Source: Paraescarpia echinospica (taxonomy: Eukaryota > Annelida > Polychaeta > Sabellida > Siboglinidae). Taken from it: a stretch of 64,000 nt of DNA. Below, in pieces: positions 40,571 through 52,079 of the stretch (position 1 is its first letter; each line of letters opens with the position of its first letter). The stretch is from contig JAHLWY010000218.1 of assembly GCA_020002185.1 (NCBI GenBank), positions 1-64,000 on the forward strand. The letters run 5' to 3'. A model generated the notes under the pieces. That model was not told where the DNA came from. It ran no database searches and worked only from the letters and a program-made list of their open reading frames with translations. The position numbers and the translations under genes are program-made.

Positions 40571-41145
40571 AGTAACCCTGACGACACAGCCGTTAGCTTC
40601 ACTGGCGCACCAGCACCAATTCTCACCGCACTAACAGCGGCCGCAACACCAACCTCATCCGTCAGGACGGCTCTCGCTCTTGTCAAAATTTGATCAACTG
40701 GCAGCTCATCCATACGCGAACCAGCTCTAAGCAGTTGTTTCACAGTATCAGGCAGTCCTGCTACAAAAGCGCACGCAATCGCTTTGTCACTTATTCCCCC
40801 GAACGGCACAGCGAGCCTACGCAGCTCCGACAGAAACTCATCTACTGTCTCCCCGGGCTGCAGCCTCCTTGCTACGAATTGTTCATAAGCTATGAACGAA
40901 TCAACAGCAAAGGCGGTTCGCAGCGCTTTCTTACTCTTCTCACTGTCCTTCTTGTCCGCGTCAGGGAGTTGCTGGTAGACGGCGAAGGCGCTGCCAGTCA
41001 GACGAAGCGGTATAACACTTTTCAAGTGGACTATGCCGCGCAAATTGCAAACAAGTTCCGCTTTCTCCAGCCACTCTACAACAATATGGGTGGCATCTCC
41101 GCTGAATTCCGGGATTAGACGCAGTTCCATCGCGCTCTCCACCAT
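40354..41145 (-). CDS. Gag of the gypsy element
   Basis: 263 residues from ATG 41145. Retrotrans-gag type segment (VIPLRLTGSAFAVYQQL, FVARRLQPGETVDEFLSELR) then two zinc knuckles, CFECNLPNHLARDC (intact CCHC) and CYECDGLGHFASSW (last Cys replaced by Trp). The 3' end overlaps pol by ~217 nt in a different frame, so pol would be made by frameshifting or is simply shifted. Confidence 0.8.
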   Translation of the reverse strand: MVESAMELRLIPEFSGDATHIVVEWLEKAELVCNLRGIVHLKSVIPLRLTGSAFAVYQQLPDADKKDSEKSKKALRTAFAVDSFIAYEQFVARRLQPGETVDEFLSELRRLAVPFGGISDKAIACAFVAGLPDTVKQLLRAGSRMDELPVDQILTRARAVLTDEVGVAAAVSAVRIGAGAPVKLTAVSSGLLCFECNLPNHLARDCLIRRKGRGNAYGVRARGGGRGGMRCYECDGLGHFASSWPGNENGGRPFALASNPDVQ

Positions 41146-41167
41146 TGCTCAGTTTGCCGGAATAGCT

Positions 41168-41400
41168 TGTTGCGTCAAAGTAACAGAAAACAACTCACTG
41201 GTGAAGAGAGAGAACGTTTTAATTGCAGCACTGACACACACGTCGCTTTACGTCTGACTGCCCGCAACCCGCCCGTCTTCCACATACATGTCAACCTCGC
41301 ATAATGTCATTACATAACAACGCGGCATTGTGCCAACGTCGCCGCCGACGACGACCGCCGCACAATAAAGGACACGCCCAAAATACACTGCACTTCTAAG
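41168..41400 (-). repeat. 5' LTR of the gypsy element (first bases missing)
   Basis: 233 bp matching 37172-37404; ends CAACA 22 nt before the gag ATG. Confidence 0.8.
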
Positions 41401-41848
41401 TTAGCAATCATTGTCCTTTAACAACCGACGAAACGCCGTCGTGAGTGACGGCCCCTATTTGTTCTTCAAAGGAACAGACCACGCTTTCTTGGAGAACACG
41501 TCTATCACGGTCAAAATGAAAGTGTGACCGTCGTTGTACCGTTTCAAACGTGACATGTCTACCAGATCGGCCTGTCATTGTTGATTTATACCACCCACTA
41601 CGACACGTCTACGCCTGAAACAATGTCACTGGTTTATGTAGTGTGTAAGTGTCTTGTTCCGACAACTACCGTTTCACCTCTTTCGACGATACACGTGAAG
41701 CACGATGAATGGCATCAGCGCCTCCGTAACTTCCGGTTAGTTTCGTGTCGTAGTAAATACTTTTCAATGCATCGTGTGAACGCTTCGTCTTCTTACCTAC
41801 GCGAGGAGACATTTCGTAATAATGCTGGCGTCGTGTCGTGCAAGACTA

Positions 41849-42589
41849 TTAACACGGTTCCCAATGCAAGTGTTGCATCGGTGTTGCCGAATGAGCTGAG
41901 CGTCGTGACGACACCGGACGTCTTCGATACTGATGACGACCACTGTCAAACGGACTGCTTTTTTCCTTTGATATATCGTCGTCCTCTGACGCTGTCTGCA
42001 TGTAAATCCAACGATCGGGATTACCCACTAAATCCATGGGCGTGTTCACAACCTTGAGTCTACGTGCGAAGGTTTTCCATCCCACCTGTTCAAAAGACTT
42101 CCGCTTTCTCAACACGTCATTGACGAGGTCCACGATGTTACTTCCCGGTTTCGTTGCATTTCTGTACATCATCTCGCCGTGATCGTTCCACCTTACGGCA
42201 CCTATCATTTTATTGATGAGTCGTCGTGCTTTCTGTTTCATAGCTTTCGGCACGCTTTAGACGATTTCATTTTCGATGTTCTCCTTTTCGACGATTTCAT
42301 ATTCGGTAGGTGGTTGAAGTTTGTTTTCGACTTTGCTGGGAAATTTATCGATGGCTACACGCAGCGGTTCCTGCATACGCTTGTCGGAAAGATCGTTGTA
42401 TCGACTGAACACCTGGTTATACAACACGACCTTTTCCCTCTCGTCCATATCGCTTTGTTCTAATATGTAAAGCATTTCGTCATCGAGTCGTCGCAAAACA
42501 CTCCCTATTGGATTGGTCGAAGGAGGTTGCAGTTGAACTTTATCCAAAATACGTGGATTGACAAGCGCCATCTTCTTTGTGTGTTCCAT
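41849..42589 (-). pseudogene. VDPR gene copy 2 of C (one in-frame stop)
   Basis: ATG 42589 (MEHTKKMALVNPRILDKVQL) to 41849; a TAA at 42256-42254 is the only break. Contains EQSDMDEREKVVLYNQVFSR, GSNIVDLVNDVLRKRK and FARRLKVVNTPMDLVGN. It lies upstream of the integrase as in B, so this is the ancestral copy; copy 1 (plus strand, 31803) is the rearranged one. Confidence 0.8.
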
Positions 42590-42599
42590 AGTCGTAGAG

Positions 42600-43200
42600 C
42601 ATTCATTACAAGTTTATACCAGTTTATACCGGTTAGTTAGTAGCGTCAGTTTTGTAGTGTGCTGAAAAAATTACCAAAGAAACTTCTAGAATGAAATTTT
42701 ACAGGGAAATTTTCCACTCGCTGTAACACGTCACTGACCCTAACGTCACATGATGGGTTATATTTTACAGGGGAATTTTCCACTCGCTATAACACGTCAC
42801 TGACCCTAACGTCACATGATGGGATTACATTCAAGTGCGAAAGCCCAAAACGATGGCTAACCAAATCACTACCTGTTTAACCAACTCACCTCGCATACAA
42901 AATTACTGCGCGTAGCAGTTGATAGTTTAATGATGTCACTGCATCATGACGTCACATGATGGAATGTTATTCAAGCGCGCAAGTTCAAAACGATGGCTAA
43001 CCAAATCACTACCTGTTTGACCAATTCACTTCGCGTACAAAATTACTGCGCGTTGCAGTTTGATGACGTCATACAGGGTGCGCACGCTCACGCTCGCAAA
43101 AACAAACATGTCCAGACACATCTCGAGTACGGGTTTTATAAAAGACACGAATTTAACCACTACCTAATAAAACTAGCCAATATGTTTGACCTATGATGTA
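42600..43200. repeat. Short direct repeats in the right part of C
   Basis: Two copies of TTTTCCACTCGCTGTAACAC plus CGTCACTGACCCTAACGTCA (42710-42835) and two of GGCTAACCAAATCACTACCT with CAAAATTACTGCGCGT (42852-43060). Similar to 6480-6560 in A. No gene. Confidence 0.6.
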
Positions 43201-43339
43201 TGTCGGTGTTTGTGGATTGTAAGTCAATGTTTAGTACTGGTTATGTGTCGTAGGTCGGTGTATGAATGTTGTATGTCAATGTGTGTTGTATATCAGTGTT
43301 TATAAGTTGTTTGTCATTGGTTATGAGCTGTAAGTCAGA

Positions 43340-44120
43340 CAGGCTTTAGCCCCTATGCTTTAGCATTGGGAAACTTCCTATGTTTTATCATGGAGTTTAG
43401 CCCCTATGCTTTAACATGGGCTATGTAGGGGTAAAACAAGTAGGGATAAACTTGGACCTCCTAGTCAAAATATCGTCGTGTACCTTTACGATAATAGCTC
43501 CTATCCTTTAACATTGGGAAAACTCCTATGGGGAAAGTTTGCTATCTTTTAACATGGGGAAAATTGGTAGGACAAGTTTCAGAGGATAATTTGGGGTAAA
43601 TTGGAAGGTCCTATCCTTTAACATGGAATTTACACCTATCTTTAAACATGGGGGAAAATTCAATATCGTTTAACATGGGGAAAATTTGGAGCGCACTGTG
43701 GAAAATCCCTGTTTTAACATTGAACAAATATTATATCTTTTAATCTTGGAGCGCCTTGGGGGGATATCCCTATCTTTTAACAAGGGGGGAAATTCCCTAT
43801 CGTTTAACATGGGGAAAATTGGTACGACAGTTTTTTTTTTGAAGACGTTTGGGGCAAATCGAAACCTAAAAAAATAAAAATATAGGTAAATTTGAAGAAC
43901 TAAAAATCTAGGGGTAAATTGGAAAATAAATCTCAAAAAGTCGTCGTATACCTTTACGATATATTGATTTGACGTTTTGCCCTATTTTCATAATCCAACT
44001 TACACCTTTTAGACCTATACGAAATGGGTCCAAATCGGATTGGAGTGGAGTGGGGGAAGGGGGAAATATGGCAACATCCGGGTATTTCCCTATCTTTTAA
44101 CATGGGAACCGGAACTACTT
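43340..44120. repeat. Degenerate repeats around TCTTTTAACATGGGGAAA
   Basis: About a dozen diverged copies of CCTATCTTTTAACATGGGGA spaced 30-70 bp, ending at the right TIR of C. No coding potential. Confidence 0.7.
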
Positions 44121-44385
44121 TTTCCCCTTCCCCCACTCCAACTCCACCGTCCCCGCTGATTAACCTATATAACTACTGACGCCTGCGTCAAATTTCGTGG
44201 GTTCTATATACGCTGGGTAAATTGTTCACGTGTTACGTGATTCAGTGCGAGACCACACAGTGTATTAAAATAGGCCAAGAGCGTTAGAACACGTTATTTC
44301 AGTGCCACGAATTTTGACCTGCCCCGAATATTCCGGACGTGAATATACTAAAAGAGGCTATATTCTAGCCTATGAATATACTCAC

Positions 44386-44605
44386 CACTGAAGCTTCGAC
44401 CGATGAAAGCTATCATTCCTAATGTTATTGATGTCATGGCGGACGCCCGATGATCTCGGCGGTGATAATATCCTGATGTCGTGTCCCAGAGGCATTCATG
44501 CCCCTGGAATAACTGTTTTGTTTCATCCTCATTAAGGATGACGATATTTATTTTCGGCGCCATTGTTGCCGACGACGACCCCGGCGACGGGTTCTGATTG
44601 GTCAT
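44386..44605 (-). CDS. Host exon with a MADF-like domain
   Basis: Begins ATG 44605 (MTNQNPSPG, second Met at codon 15) and reads INIVILNEDETKQLFQGHEC then LWDTTSGYYHRRDHRASAM, resembling the start of a MADF (Myb/SANT-like) domain. A good donor CAGTG/GTGAGTAT follows at 44386. It would be the first coding exon of a host or transposon-derived DNA-binding gene running leftward; element C lies downstream of the donor, hence possibly in its first intron, and element D lies 45 nt upstream of the ATG. The domain call is weak. Confidence 0.45.
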
Positions 44606-44649
44606 TTCATGCGACTAAGTTGCAACTAAGTTGCACATTATAGAACATG

Positions 44650-45345
44650 AGTAGTAAAGGGGGTGGTCCAGCGCATATGTGTGAGGGGTGCAAGTGCAAA
44701 AGTACCAGGATGTAGGTCATGGTCAAGTACCCGGACGTAGGTCAAGGTCAAATATCACGTGACGCGATAGCGCCCCTTGCGGATTTTTTTCGGAACTAAA
44801 ATACCGCCACCTAGAGTTTTTTTTTTGAAACTAAAATAGCGCCCCTAGCGAAACAAATTGGAACTAACATATCGCCGCTGATTTTAGTACTGTCATAATT
44901 CGTGCGTCTTAGTTTGACCAGTAGCGTCACCTGGTGGGTTTTTTTGGAACTAAATTGACCCTAGCGGTTACGTCGTGAACTACAAGTGGTGCCACATTGT
45001 GGATAAGTTGTGAAGTAAATGTTCGAGTACTGCAAATATTCGTGTCTCTTGCACGCTTGCGTGCAATAGAGCCTCCTGACGGATAGATCAGGAAGCACAA
45101 ACATCATCCCCTAGTGGACAAGTGAGCGAACCACATATGAGTACTGCAAATATTCGTGTCTCTTGTTTTTGTCGAGTGCTTACTCCTGGTGGATATATCA
45201 TCATCAACTGAAAGCACCCCTGTTAGATAAGTCGTGAACTAAATAAACATCATGTTGAAAACACCGAACTACCACACGCCTGCGGCCTTCAGCGACCACG
45301 ACGTAGACGAACCGTGTTGCCGACCGTTCGTGGCATCTGGCACCA
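44650..45345 (+). repeat. Left arm of D (terminal inverted repeat, unique part)
   Basis: Matches 50330-51238 inverted. Contains the AGGTCA cluster (44705-44760), several CTCF-like units (44765-45000), the block TCTTGCACGCTTGCGTGCAA also in A, and at 45252-45345 a leader fragment of the C-type NADAR gene (NYHTPAAFSDHDVDEPCC). Confidence 0.85.
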
Positions 45346-46440
45346 GAAACATACTTAGAGACAGACATAGAGAAACTCATACAGATATACATATATACAT
45401 ACATAGAGACAGACATAGAAACATACTTAGAGACAGACATAGAGCAACTCATACATATATACATATATACATACATAGAAACAGACATAGATACATACAT
45501 ACATGGAGACATAGAGACAGACATACAGAAAGCCATAGAGATATACATATATACATATACATAGAGACAGACATAGAGACATATATTGATACAGACATAG
45601 AGACGGACATAGACACAAACATAGAGACATACATAGATACAGATATAGAGACATACATAGATACATATATAGAGACATACATATATACATACTTAGAGAC
45701 AGACATAGATACATACAGAGCAAAAATACATACATAGATACATACATAGAGACATACATAGAGACATACATAGAAACATACATAGAGAATATACATACAT
45801 AGAGACAGACATAGAGACATACATATATACATACATTGATACATAGATACATACATAGAGACAGACATAGATACATACATATATATATACATAGAGAGAT
45901 ACATAGAGATATACATACATAGAGACATAGAGAGAGACATAGATACATAGATACATACATACATACATACATAGAGACATAGAGACAAACATAGATACAT
46001 ACATAGAGACAGACATAGAGAAACCCATAGAGATATACATTTATACATTCATTGAGACATAGAGACAGACATAGATACATACATACATACATGGAGACAT
46101 AGAGACATACATATAGAAAGCCATAGAGATATACATATATACATACATACATAGATACAGACATATATATATATATAGATACAGACATAGAGACAGACAT
46201 AGACACAAACATAGAGACATACATAGATACAGACATATATACACACATTGAGACAGACATACATAGATACATACATAGAGACATACATAGATACATACAT
46301 AGAGACAGACATAGAGACATACATAGATACATACATAGATACATACAAAGAGACATGCATAGATACATGCATATATACATACATAGATACATACACACAG
46401 TGGTGAAAGACTGTTTGAGTGTTTTGTTAGATGCCGGTGT
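45345..46440. repeat. Left microsatellite array of D (ACATAGAGACAGACATAGA type)
   Basis: Compound tetranucleotide array of ATAC, ATAG, AGAC and ATAT words, the inverted counterpart of 48035-50330. Minus-strand ORFs up to 346 codons (Met/Tyr/Val/Ser/Cys) are artefacts of the repeat. Confidence 0.9.
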
Positions 46441-46446
46441 GAAATA

Positions 46447-46785
46447 TACATACGGATGACACGTCACACGAGACTACGGATGACACATCACACGAGAGTA
46501 CGGCCGAGACAAGAGACGATACTATGGATGAGATACGCCACGAGACTACGGATGACAAATCACACGAGACTTCGGATGACACATCACACGAGAGTACCGT
46601 CGAGACAAGATCTTTTTGATGGAATCTCACGCAGTAACCCGTCTATTCTGATGGAATTCCATCTTTTTGATGGAATCTCACACGGTAACGCGTCTATGTG
46701 TGGTGGTGGTGTGTGTGTGTGTGTGTGTGTGGTGGTGGTGGTGTGTGTGTGTGTGTGTGTGTGGTGGTGGTGGTGGTGGTGGTGT
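46447..46785. repeat. Central repeats of D: 24-bp minisatellite scrap, TTTTTGATGGAATCTCAC pair, GT tract
   Basis: 46447-46610 is the 24-bp minisatellite of element A; 46612-46695 has two copies of TTTTTGATGGAATCTCAC; 46699-46785 is (GT)n/(GGT)n. Links D to A. Confidence 0.8.
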
Positions 46786-47021
46786 GTGTATGGGAAACCT
46801 TTGCTCGTGGTCTCAAGGATGTCAACACACCAATGGATTTAGTTGGGAACTCAGATCTTTGGCTTTACATGCAGACAGCGTCAGTGGACGGCGACATATC
46901 AAAGGAAACCAGCATTCCGTTTGCCAGTGGTCGTCGTCGACGTCGTAGACGACCTGCATCATCGCGGCGCGCAGTTCATTCGGCGACACCTTTGCAAATC
47001 ACACGTTGGGAACCATATTAG
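46786..47021 (+). pseudogene. VDPR C-terminal fragment in D
   Basis: WETFARGLKDVNTPMDLVGN and the basic tail (RRRRRRRPASSRRAVH...) match the VDPR proteins, closest to the plus-strand copy of C, including 3' flanking sequence to ~47210. Only the last ~80 codons remain. Confidence 0.75.
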
Positions 47022-47219
47022 CATTACCGATTTGCGACAAAAACAGATTCGCGTGGGACATACAATTCACAGGAACAGTGTTCAAAAGAGCTCATATGAG
47101 GAATATTCAAATAAAATTGTGTTTATGGTATGGATGAGTGTGTTTGTTTGTTTTTAGTTTTCATAGTCATCAAGACATAACTATCTTTTCCTCATTTCAC
47201 TGACAACAAAGTTGCACAA

Positions 47220-48030
47220 TCGAAACATCAAACACTTATTAGGTTTCGGCGCCATCTCATTTGCATAGCCAATCAGACCGAATGTACATCACGTGACTTC
47301 CCTTAACACAAAAACTGTGCATGTTTATGAGAGAGGCGATATCCGACGACACTCAATGGACACCAATTTAATTAGTCAGAGTATTGCCATCTACCGGCCA
47401 TGATAGATCTCTATTCGTTGACACACTTCGAGGAATACCGAAAGCATAGAGGCCACCATGACAGTCAAGTAACATCCGGGGCGACGTCACTTCCGACGTA
47501 TCATCCCTAGTAGAGTCTGCCATAGCATGCGAATTAGAAAACTGGTATGATCGAAAACGACTATGTCAATAACATGTAAGGACAATCATCTGACAGGACT
47601 TCATTCAAAGAGGTGACCATCACGTTCATGAGACAGGCGACACCCGATGGCCCCAACGGATATCAATGTAATTAGTCAGAGTATTGCCATCTACCGACCA
47701 TGATAGATTTCTATTCGTCGACACACATATTCGTTGGGAATAGCGGAAGCGTAGAGACCGCCATGACAGATTGCAATGACATTCAAATAACTTCCGGTAC
47801 GACGTTACTTCCGGCGTAGCGTCCCTAGTAGAGGCTGCCATGAGAGTCAAGTGACTTCCGGTATGACATCACATCCGGTGTAGCACCCCCTAGTGGATAA
47901 TTGAAATACTACCCTACATGATGGCGCTATCTAGCGGGTAAAAAAATATATAATTAGGCTAGATAGAGACAAAAAGTTGGGGTTAACCTCGGGAAAATTT
48001 TCTGTTTTGTCCCAGAGGGACAAAAACATT
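47220..48030. other. A-like unique block in D
   Basis: CATCACGTGACTTCCCTTAA, ACTTCCGGTACGACGTTAC and CTAGTGGATAATTG blocks parallel 2030-2420 and 1380-1640 of element A. Includes GGCGCTATCTAGCGGGTAAA (CTCF-like). No gene. Confidence 0.6.
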
Positions 48031-48034
48031 AAAT

Positions 48035-50330
48035 TTATTGTTTTTGTCTATGTCTGTCTCTATGTCTGTATCTATATATGTCTCTATGTCTGTATCTATG
48101 TATGTATGTATATATGTATATCTCTATGGCTTTCTATATGTCTGTCTCTATGTCTCCATGTACGTATGTATCTATGTCTGTCTCTATGTCTGTATGAATG
48201 TATAAATGTATATCTCTATGGGTTTCTCTATGTCTGTCTCTATGTATGTTTCTATGTATGTCTCTATGTCTGTCTCTATGTATGTTTCTATGTATGTCTC
48301 TATGTATGTATCTATGTCTGTCTCTATGTCTCTATGTATGTATGTATGTATGTATGTATGTATCTATGTCTGTCTCTATGTATGTATATCTCTATGTCTC
48401 TCTCTATGTATATATATATGTATGTATCTATGTATGTCCCTATGTATGTATTTTCTCTATGTATGTATCTATGTCTGACTCTATGTATGTATCTATGTAT
48501 GTCTCTAAGTATGTATGTATGTATATATCTATGTCTCTCTCTGTGTATATATATATATGTATGTATCTATGTATGTCCCTATGTATGTATTTTCTCTATG
48601 TATGTATCTATGTCTGATTCTATGTATGTATCTCTGTCTGTCTCTAAGTATGTATCTATGTATGTCTCTATATATGTAGCTATGTCTGTCTCTATGTGTG
48701 TATATATGTCTGTATCTATGTATGTTTCTATGTTTGTGTCTATGTCGGTCTCTATGTCTGTATCAATATATGTCTCTATGTCTGTCTGTATGTATGTATG
48801 TATGTATATATGTATATCTCTATGGCTTTCTCTATGTCTGTCTTTATGTCTCCATGTATGTATGTATCTATGTCTGTCTCTATGTATGTATATATGTATA
48901 TCTGTATGAGTTTCTCTAAGTCTGTCTCTAAGTATGTTTATATGTCTGTCTCTATGTACGTATCTATGTCTGTCTCTATGTCTCTATGCATGTATGTATG
49001 TATGTATATATGTCTGTCTCTACGTCACTATGTATGTATGTATATATCTATGCCTCTCTCTCTCTATGTATATATCTATGTATGTATCTATGTATGTATC
49101 TACGTATGTCTCTATGTATGTATCTATGTACACATCTATGTACACATATACGTATGTCTCTATGTATATATCTATGTATGTATATATGTATGTCTCTATG
49201 TATCTATCTATGTATGTCTCTATGTTTGTAGCTATGTCTGTCTCTGTGTGTGTATATATGTATGTATCTATGTATGTCTCTTAGTATATATATATATGTG
49301 TGTCTCTGTGTATGTATCTAAATATATCTATGTATGTGTCTATGTATGTATCTATGTACATATCTACGTCTGTCTCTATGTATATATCTACGTATGTATC
49401 TATGTATTTATCTATGTATGTATGCATCTAAGTATGTATCTATGTCAGTATCAATGTATGTATCTATGTATGTCTCTAAGTCTGTCTCTATATATGTATC
49501 TTCTCTATGTATGTATCTATGTATGTCTCTATGTATGTATCTATGTCTGTCTCTATGTACGTATCTATGTATCAATGTATGTATCTATGTATGTCTCTAT
49601 GTATGTATCTTCTCTATGTATGTTTCTATGTATGTCTCTATGTATGTATCTATGTCTGTCTCTATGTCTCTATGTATGTATGTATGTATGTATGTATATA
49701 TGTATGTATGTATGTATCTATGTCTGTCTCTATGTCTCTAAGTATGTATAGCCTATCTTCTCTATGTATGTATCTATGTATGTATCTATGTATGTATCTA
49801 TGTATGTATCTTTGTATGTCTCTATGTATGTCTCTATGTCTCTATGTATGTATGTATGTATGTATGTATGTATCTATGTCTGTCTCTGTCTCTATGTATG
49901 TATATATCTATGTCTCTCTTTATGTATATATCTATGTATGTATATATGTATGTCCCTATGTATGTATGTTCTCTATGTATGTATCTATGTCTGACTCTAT
50001 GTAAGTATCTATGTCTGTCTCTAAGTATGTATCTATATATGTCTCTATGTTTGTGTCTATGTCCGTCTCTATGTCTGTATCAATATATGTCTCTATGTCT
50101 GTCTCTATGTATATGTATATATGTATATCTCTATGGCTTTCTGTATGTCTGTCTCTATGTCTCCATGTATGTATGTATCTATGTCTGTTTCTATGTATGT
50201 ATATATGTATATATGTATGAGTTGCTCTATGTCTGTCTCTAAGTATGTTTCTATGTCTGTCTCTATGTATGTATATATGTATATCTGTATGAGTTTCTCT
50301 ATGTCTGTCTCTAAGTATGTTTCTGGTGCC
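48035..50330. repeat. Right microsatellite array of D (TATGTATGTCTCTATGTCTG type), 2.3 kb
   Basis: Compound array of TATG, TCTA, TCTG and TCTC words, twice as long as the left array. Open frames up to 351 codons are artefacts. Confidence 0.9.
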
Positions 50331-51238
50331 AGATGCCACGAACGGTCGGCAACACGGTTCGTCTACGTCGCGGTCGCTGAAGGCCGCAGGCGTGTGGTAG
50401 TTCGGTGTTTTCAACATGATGTTTATTTAGTTCACGACTTATCTAACAGGGGTGCTTTCAGTTGATGATGATATATCCACCAGGAGTAAGCACTCGACAA
50501 AAACAAGAGACACGAATATTTGCATTTGTCCACTAGGGGATGATGTTTGTGCTTCCTGATCTATCCGTCAGGAGGCTCTATTGCACGCAAGCGTGCAAGA
50601 GACACGAATATTTGCAGTACTCGAACATTTACTTCACAACTTATCCACAAGGTGGCACCACTTGTAGTTCACGACGTAACCGCTACGGTCAATTTAGTTC
50701 AAAAAAATCCGCCAGGTGGGCGCTACTGGTCAAACCAAGACGCACGAATTATTACAGTACTCGAACACTTAGTTCGAAAAAAATTCCGCTAGGTGGCGCA
50801 ACAAGCTGCGATATTTTAGTTTAAAAAATACCGCTAGGGGCGCTGTTTTAGTATCGATAAAATCCGCCAGGGGCGCTGTTTGTCACACTATTTTAGAGCA
50901 AAAAAATTCCGCCAGGTGGCACTATTTTAGTTCTTAAAAAATCCGCTAGAGGCGGTGTTGGACAAACTATTTTAGTTCCGAAAAATTCCGCAGTGTGGCA
51001 CTTATTTAGTTCCGAAAAAATCAGCCAGGTGGCACTGTTTTAGTTCCGGGGGAAATCCGCATGTGGGGCGTTGCCGGCGTCGCGTGACCTTTGCCCTTGA
51101 CCTACATTCGGGTAATTGACCTTGATAATTGATCTTGACCTACATCCGGGTACTTGACCTTGACATTTGAACTGCATCCTGGTACTTTTGCACTTGCACA
51201 CCCTCACACATACGCGCTGGACCACCCCCTTTACTACT
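50330..51238 (-). repeat. Right arm of D (terminal inverted repeat, unique part)
   Basis: Inverted match to 44650-45345, longer by extra CTCF-like units (50640-51060: CCGCCAGGTGGGCGCT, CCGCTAGGTGGCGCAACA, CCGCTAGGGGCGCTGTTTT, CCGCCAGGGGCGCTGTTTG and others). The leader fragment reads NYHTPAAFSDRDVDEPCC on the minus strand from 50417. TGACCT cluster at 51085-51180. Confidence 0.85.
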
Positions 51239-51244
51239 AACATG

Positions 51245-52079
51245 TTCTAAATATGCAACTTGCATGCAATAGAATTGCGTGCAATGTATTGCATGCAATG
51301 GAAACAGCATACGGGGAGACTAGATTGCGCGCAACCATAGCATGCGACTTGTGTGACGGCACTTTTAGTTGCATCGTGTGACGGTACGTTAGGGGTTAAA
51401 ATTCGTTGCTTTGGTTTGTTGTGATTGTGACGTCACGCCTAATTCGAGTATATCAGTTTAGCTGCCTTTTGAAACTCGGTGGAGCATCTATCATGAACTC
51501 AGATAGTGGTGCCTCAATCGGTAGATTGACGAACTGTGTCGACGAACCAACATCGTTCGCAATGTCTAAGACACCGGAAACGGCACGGTTATAGGTCCGT
51601 TTATAATTTATTTTAGGAACGACTATCAGAAAATAATTAGAATAGTAGAAGGCGTAAGGTTTCAAAATTAATGATCTCACGATTGTTTGAATTGGACGAA
51701 CCGTAATGGTACTAGCAAAAAAGCGTTTTGAGTTTTTGGGTTGTTCATTTTTCGCTCGCTTATCTATTTTTGCTACTAGCCATCGCTGGGAAGATACTCA
51801 CCAGCATTCTTCTGAAATGTTTGTTCCCGCTGCCCGAACAGGTACTCCCTAAAACCCGGTGGGGTATTAAACCATCTCGATGAATCACCGATATTATATC
51901 AGGAGAAATGTCGGGAACAAAACAAGGAATTATTAATAGCCTTCACCGACTTGGTAAATGCCTTCAATCGTGCTGCTCTTTTGACTGTATTGTCCACTTC
52001 ATCACCTGAGATTTCGCCATGACAAAATTACTGTAACCGTCCTTTCCAATGGGACTGAATCGGAGCTTTTTCACCATTC
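51245..52079. other. Host DNA, no gene recognised
   Basis: Begins with TTGCATGCAATAGAATTGCG-type short repeats (51255-51305). AT-rich; the ORF at 51406 shows no known feature. Confidence 0.4.

Larger units (their letters stand above)
37172..41400 (-). mobile_element. Ty3/gypsy-like LTR retrotransposon nested in C
   Basis: Minus-strand element with gag, then protease-RT-RNase H-integrase order. The LTRs (37172-37427 and 41168-41400) differ at only a handful of positions over 233 shared bases, so insertion is recent. The 5' LTR lacks the first ~23 bases (TGTTGTATAG...) of the 3' LTR. A polypurine tract CAGGGGGGAG lies at 37428-37438. The target duplication cannot be read with confidence. Confidence 0.85.
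36531..41760 (-). pseudogene. Integrase of C, split by a gypsy element
   Basis: The N-terminal part is at about 41401-41760 (YGGADAIHRAS, TYTLHKPV, WSVPLKNK, with stops), the C-terminal part at 36531-37171 (LQTDKGKEFLNRQL, KASTAERFSRTLKT, LKVGDHVRISKVKRQYKKGY). The gypsy element entered just before the second catalytic Asp segment. D and E of the triad are present in the distal part. Confidence 0.85.
28237..44177. mobile_element. Element C: decayed, rearranged Polinton with a nested gypsy element
   Basis: Termini AGTAGTTATATAGG (28237) and CCTATATAACTACT (44164-44177), inverted repeats of ~57 bp (28237-28293, 44121-44177) and flanking GACGCC at 28231-28236 and 44178-44183 define the element. 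Polinton genes inside: NADAR, two VDPR copies, protease, capsid, core-like, penton-like, membrane protein and integrase, all but the core-like and membrane genes broken. No PolB, packaging ATPase or 133-residue gene is visible. 37172-41400 is a later gypsy insertion. Confidence 0.9.
44650..51238. mobile_element. Element D: non-autonomous Polinton derivative, 6.6 kb
   Basis: Starts AGTAGTAAAGG, ends CCTTTACTACT, flanked by AACATG at 44644-44649 and 51239-51244 (perfect 6-bp duplication). Long inverted arms: 44650-46440 against about 48030-51238. Between them lie scraps of Polinton DNA (VDPR C-terminus) and element A-like sequence. No complete gene, so it must have moved with enzymes from a Polinton. 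Confidence 0.9.

Noticed and set aside
38780..40634. Plus-strand ORFs of 120-185 residues across the gypsy pol
   Set aside because: Antisense to clear protease/RT/RNase H/integrase motifs on the minus strand.
45427..46467. 346-residue Met/Tyr/Val/Cys-rich ORF and its overlapping neighbours
   Set aside because: Pure tetranucleotide microsatellite (ACATAGAGAC type) without stop codons in several frames at once; not a gene.
48696..49751. 351-residue ORF in the TATGTCTGTC array
   Set aside because: Same reason: repeat-derived, open in all three plus frames.
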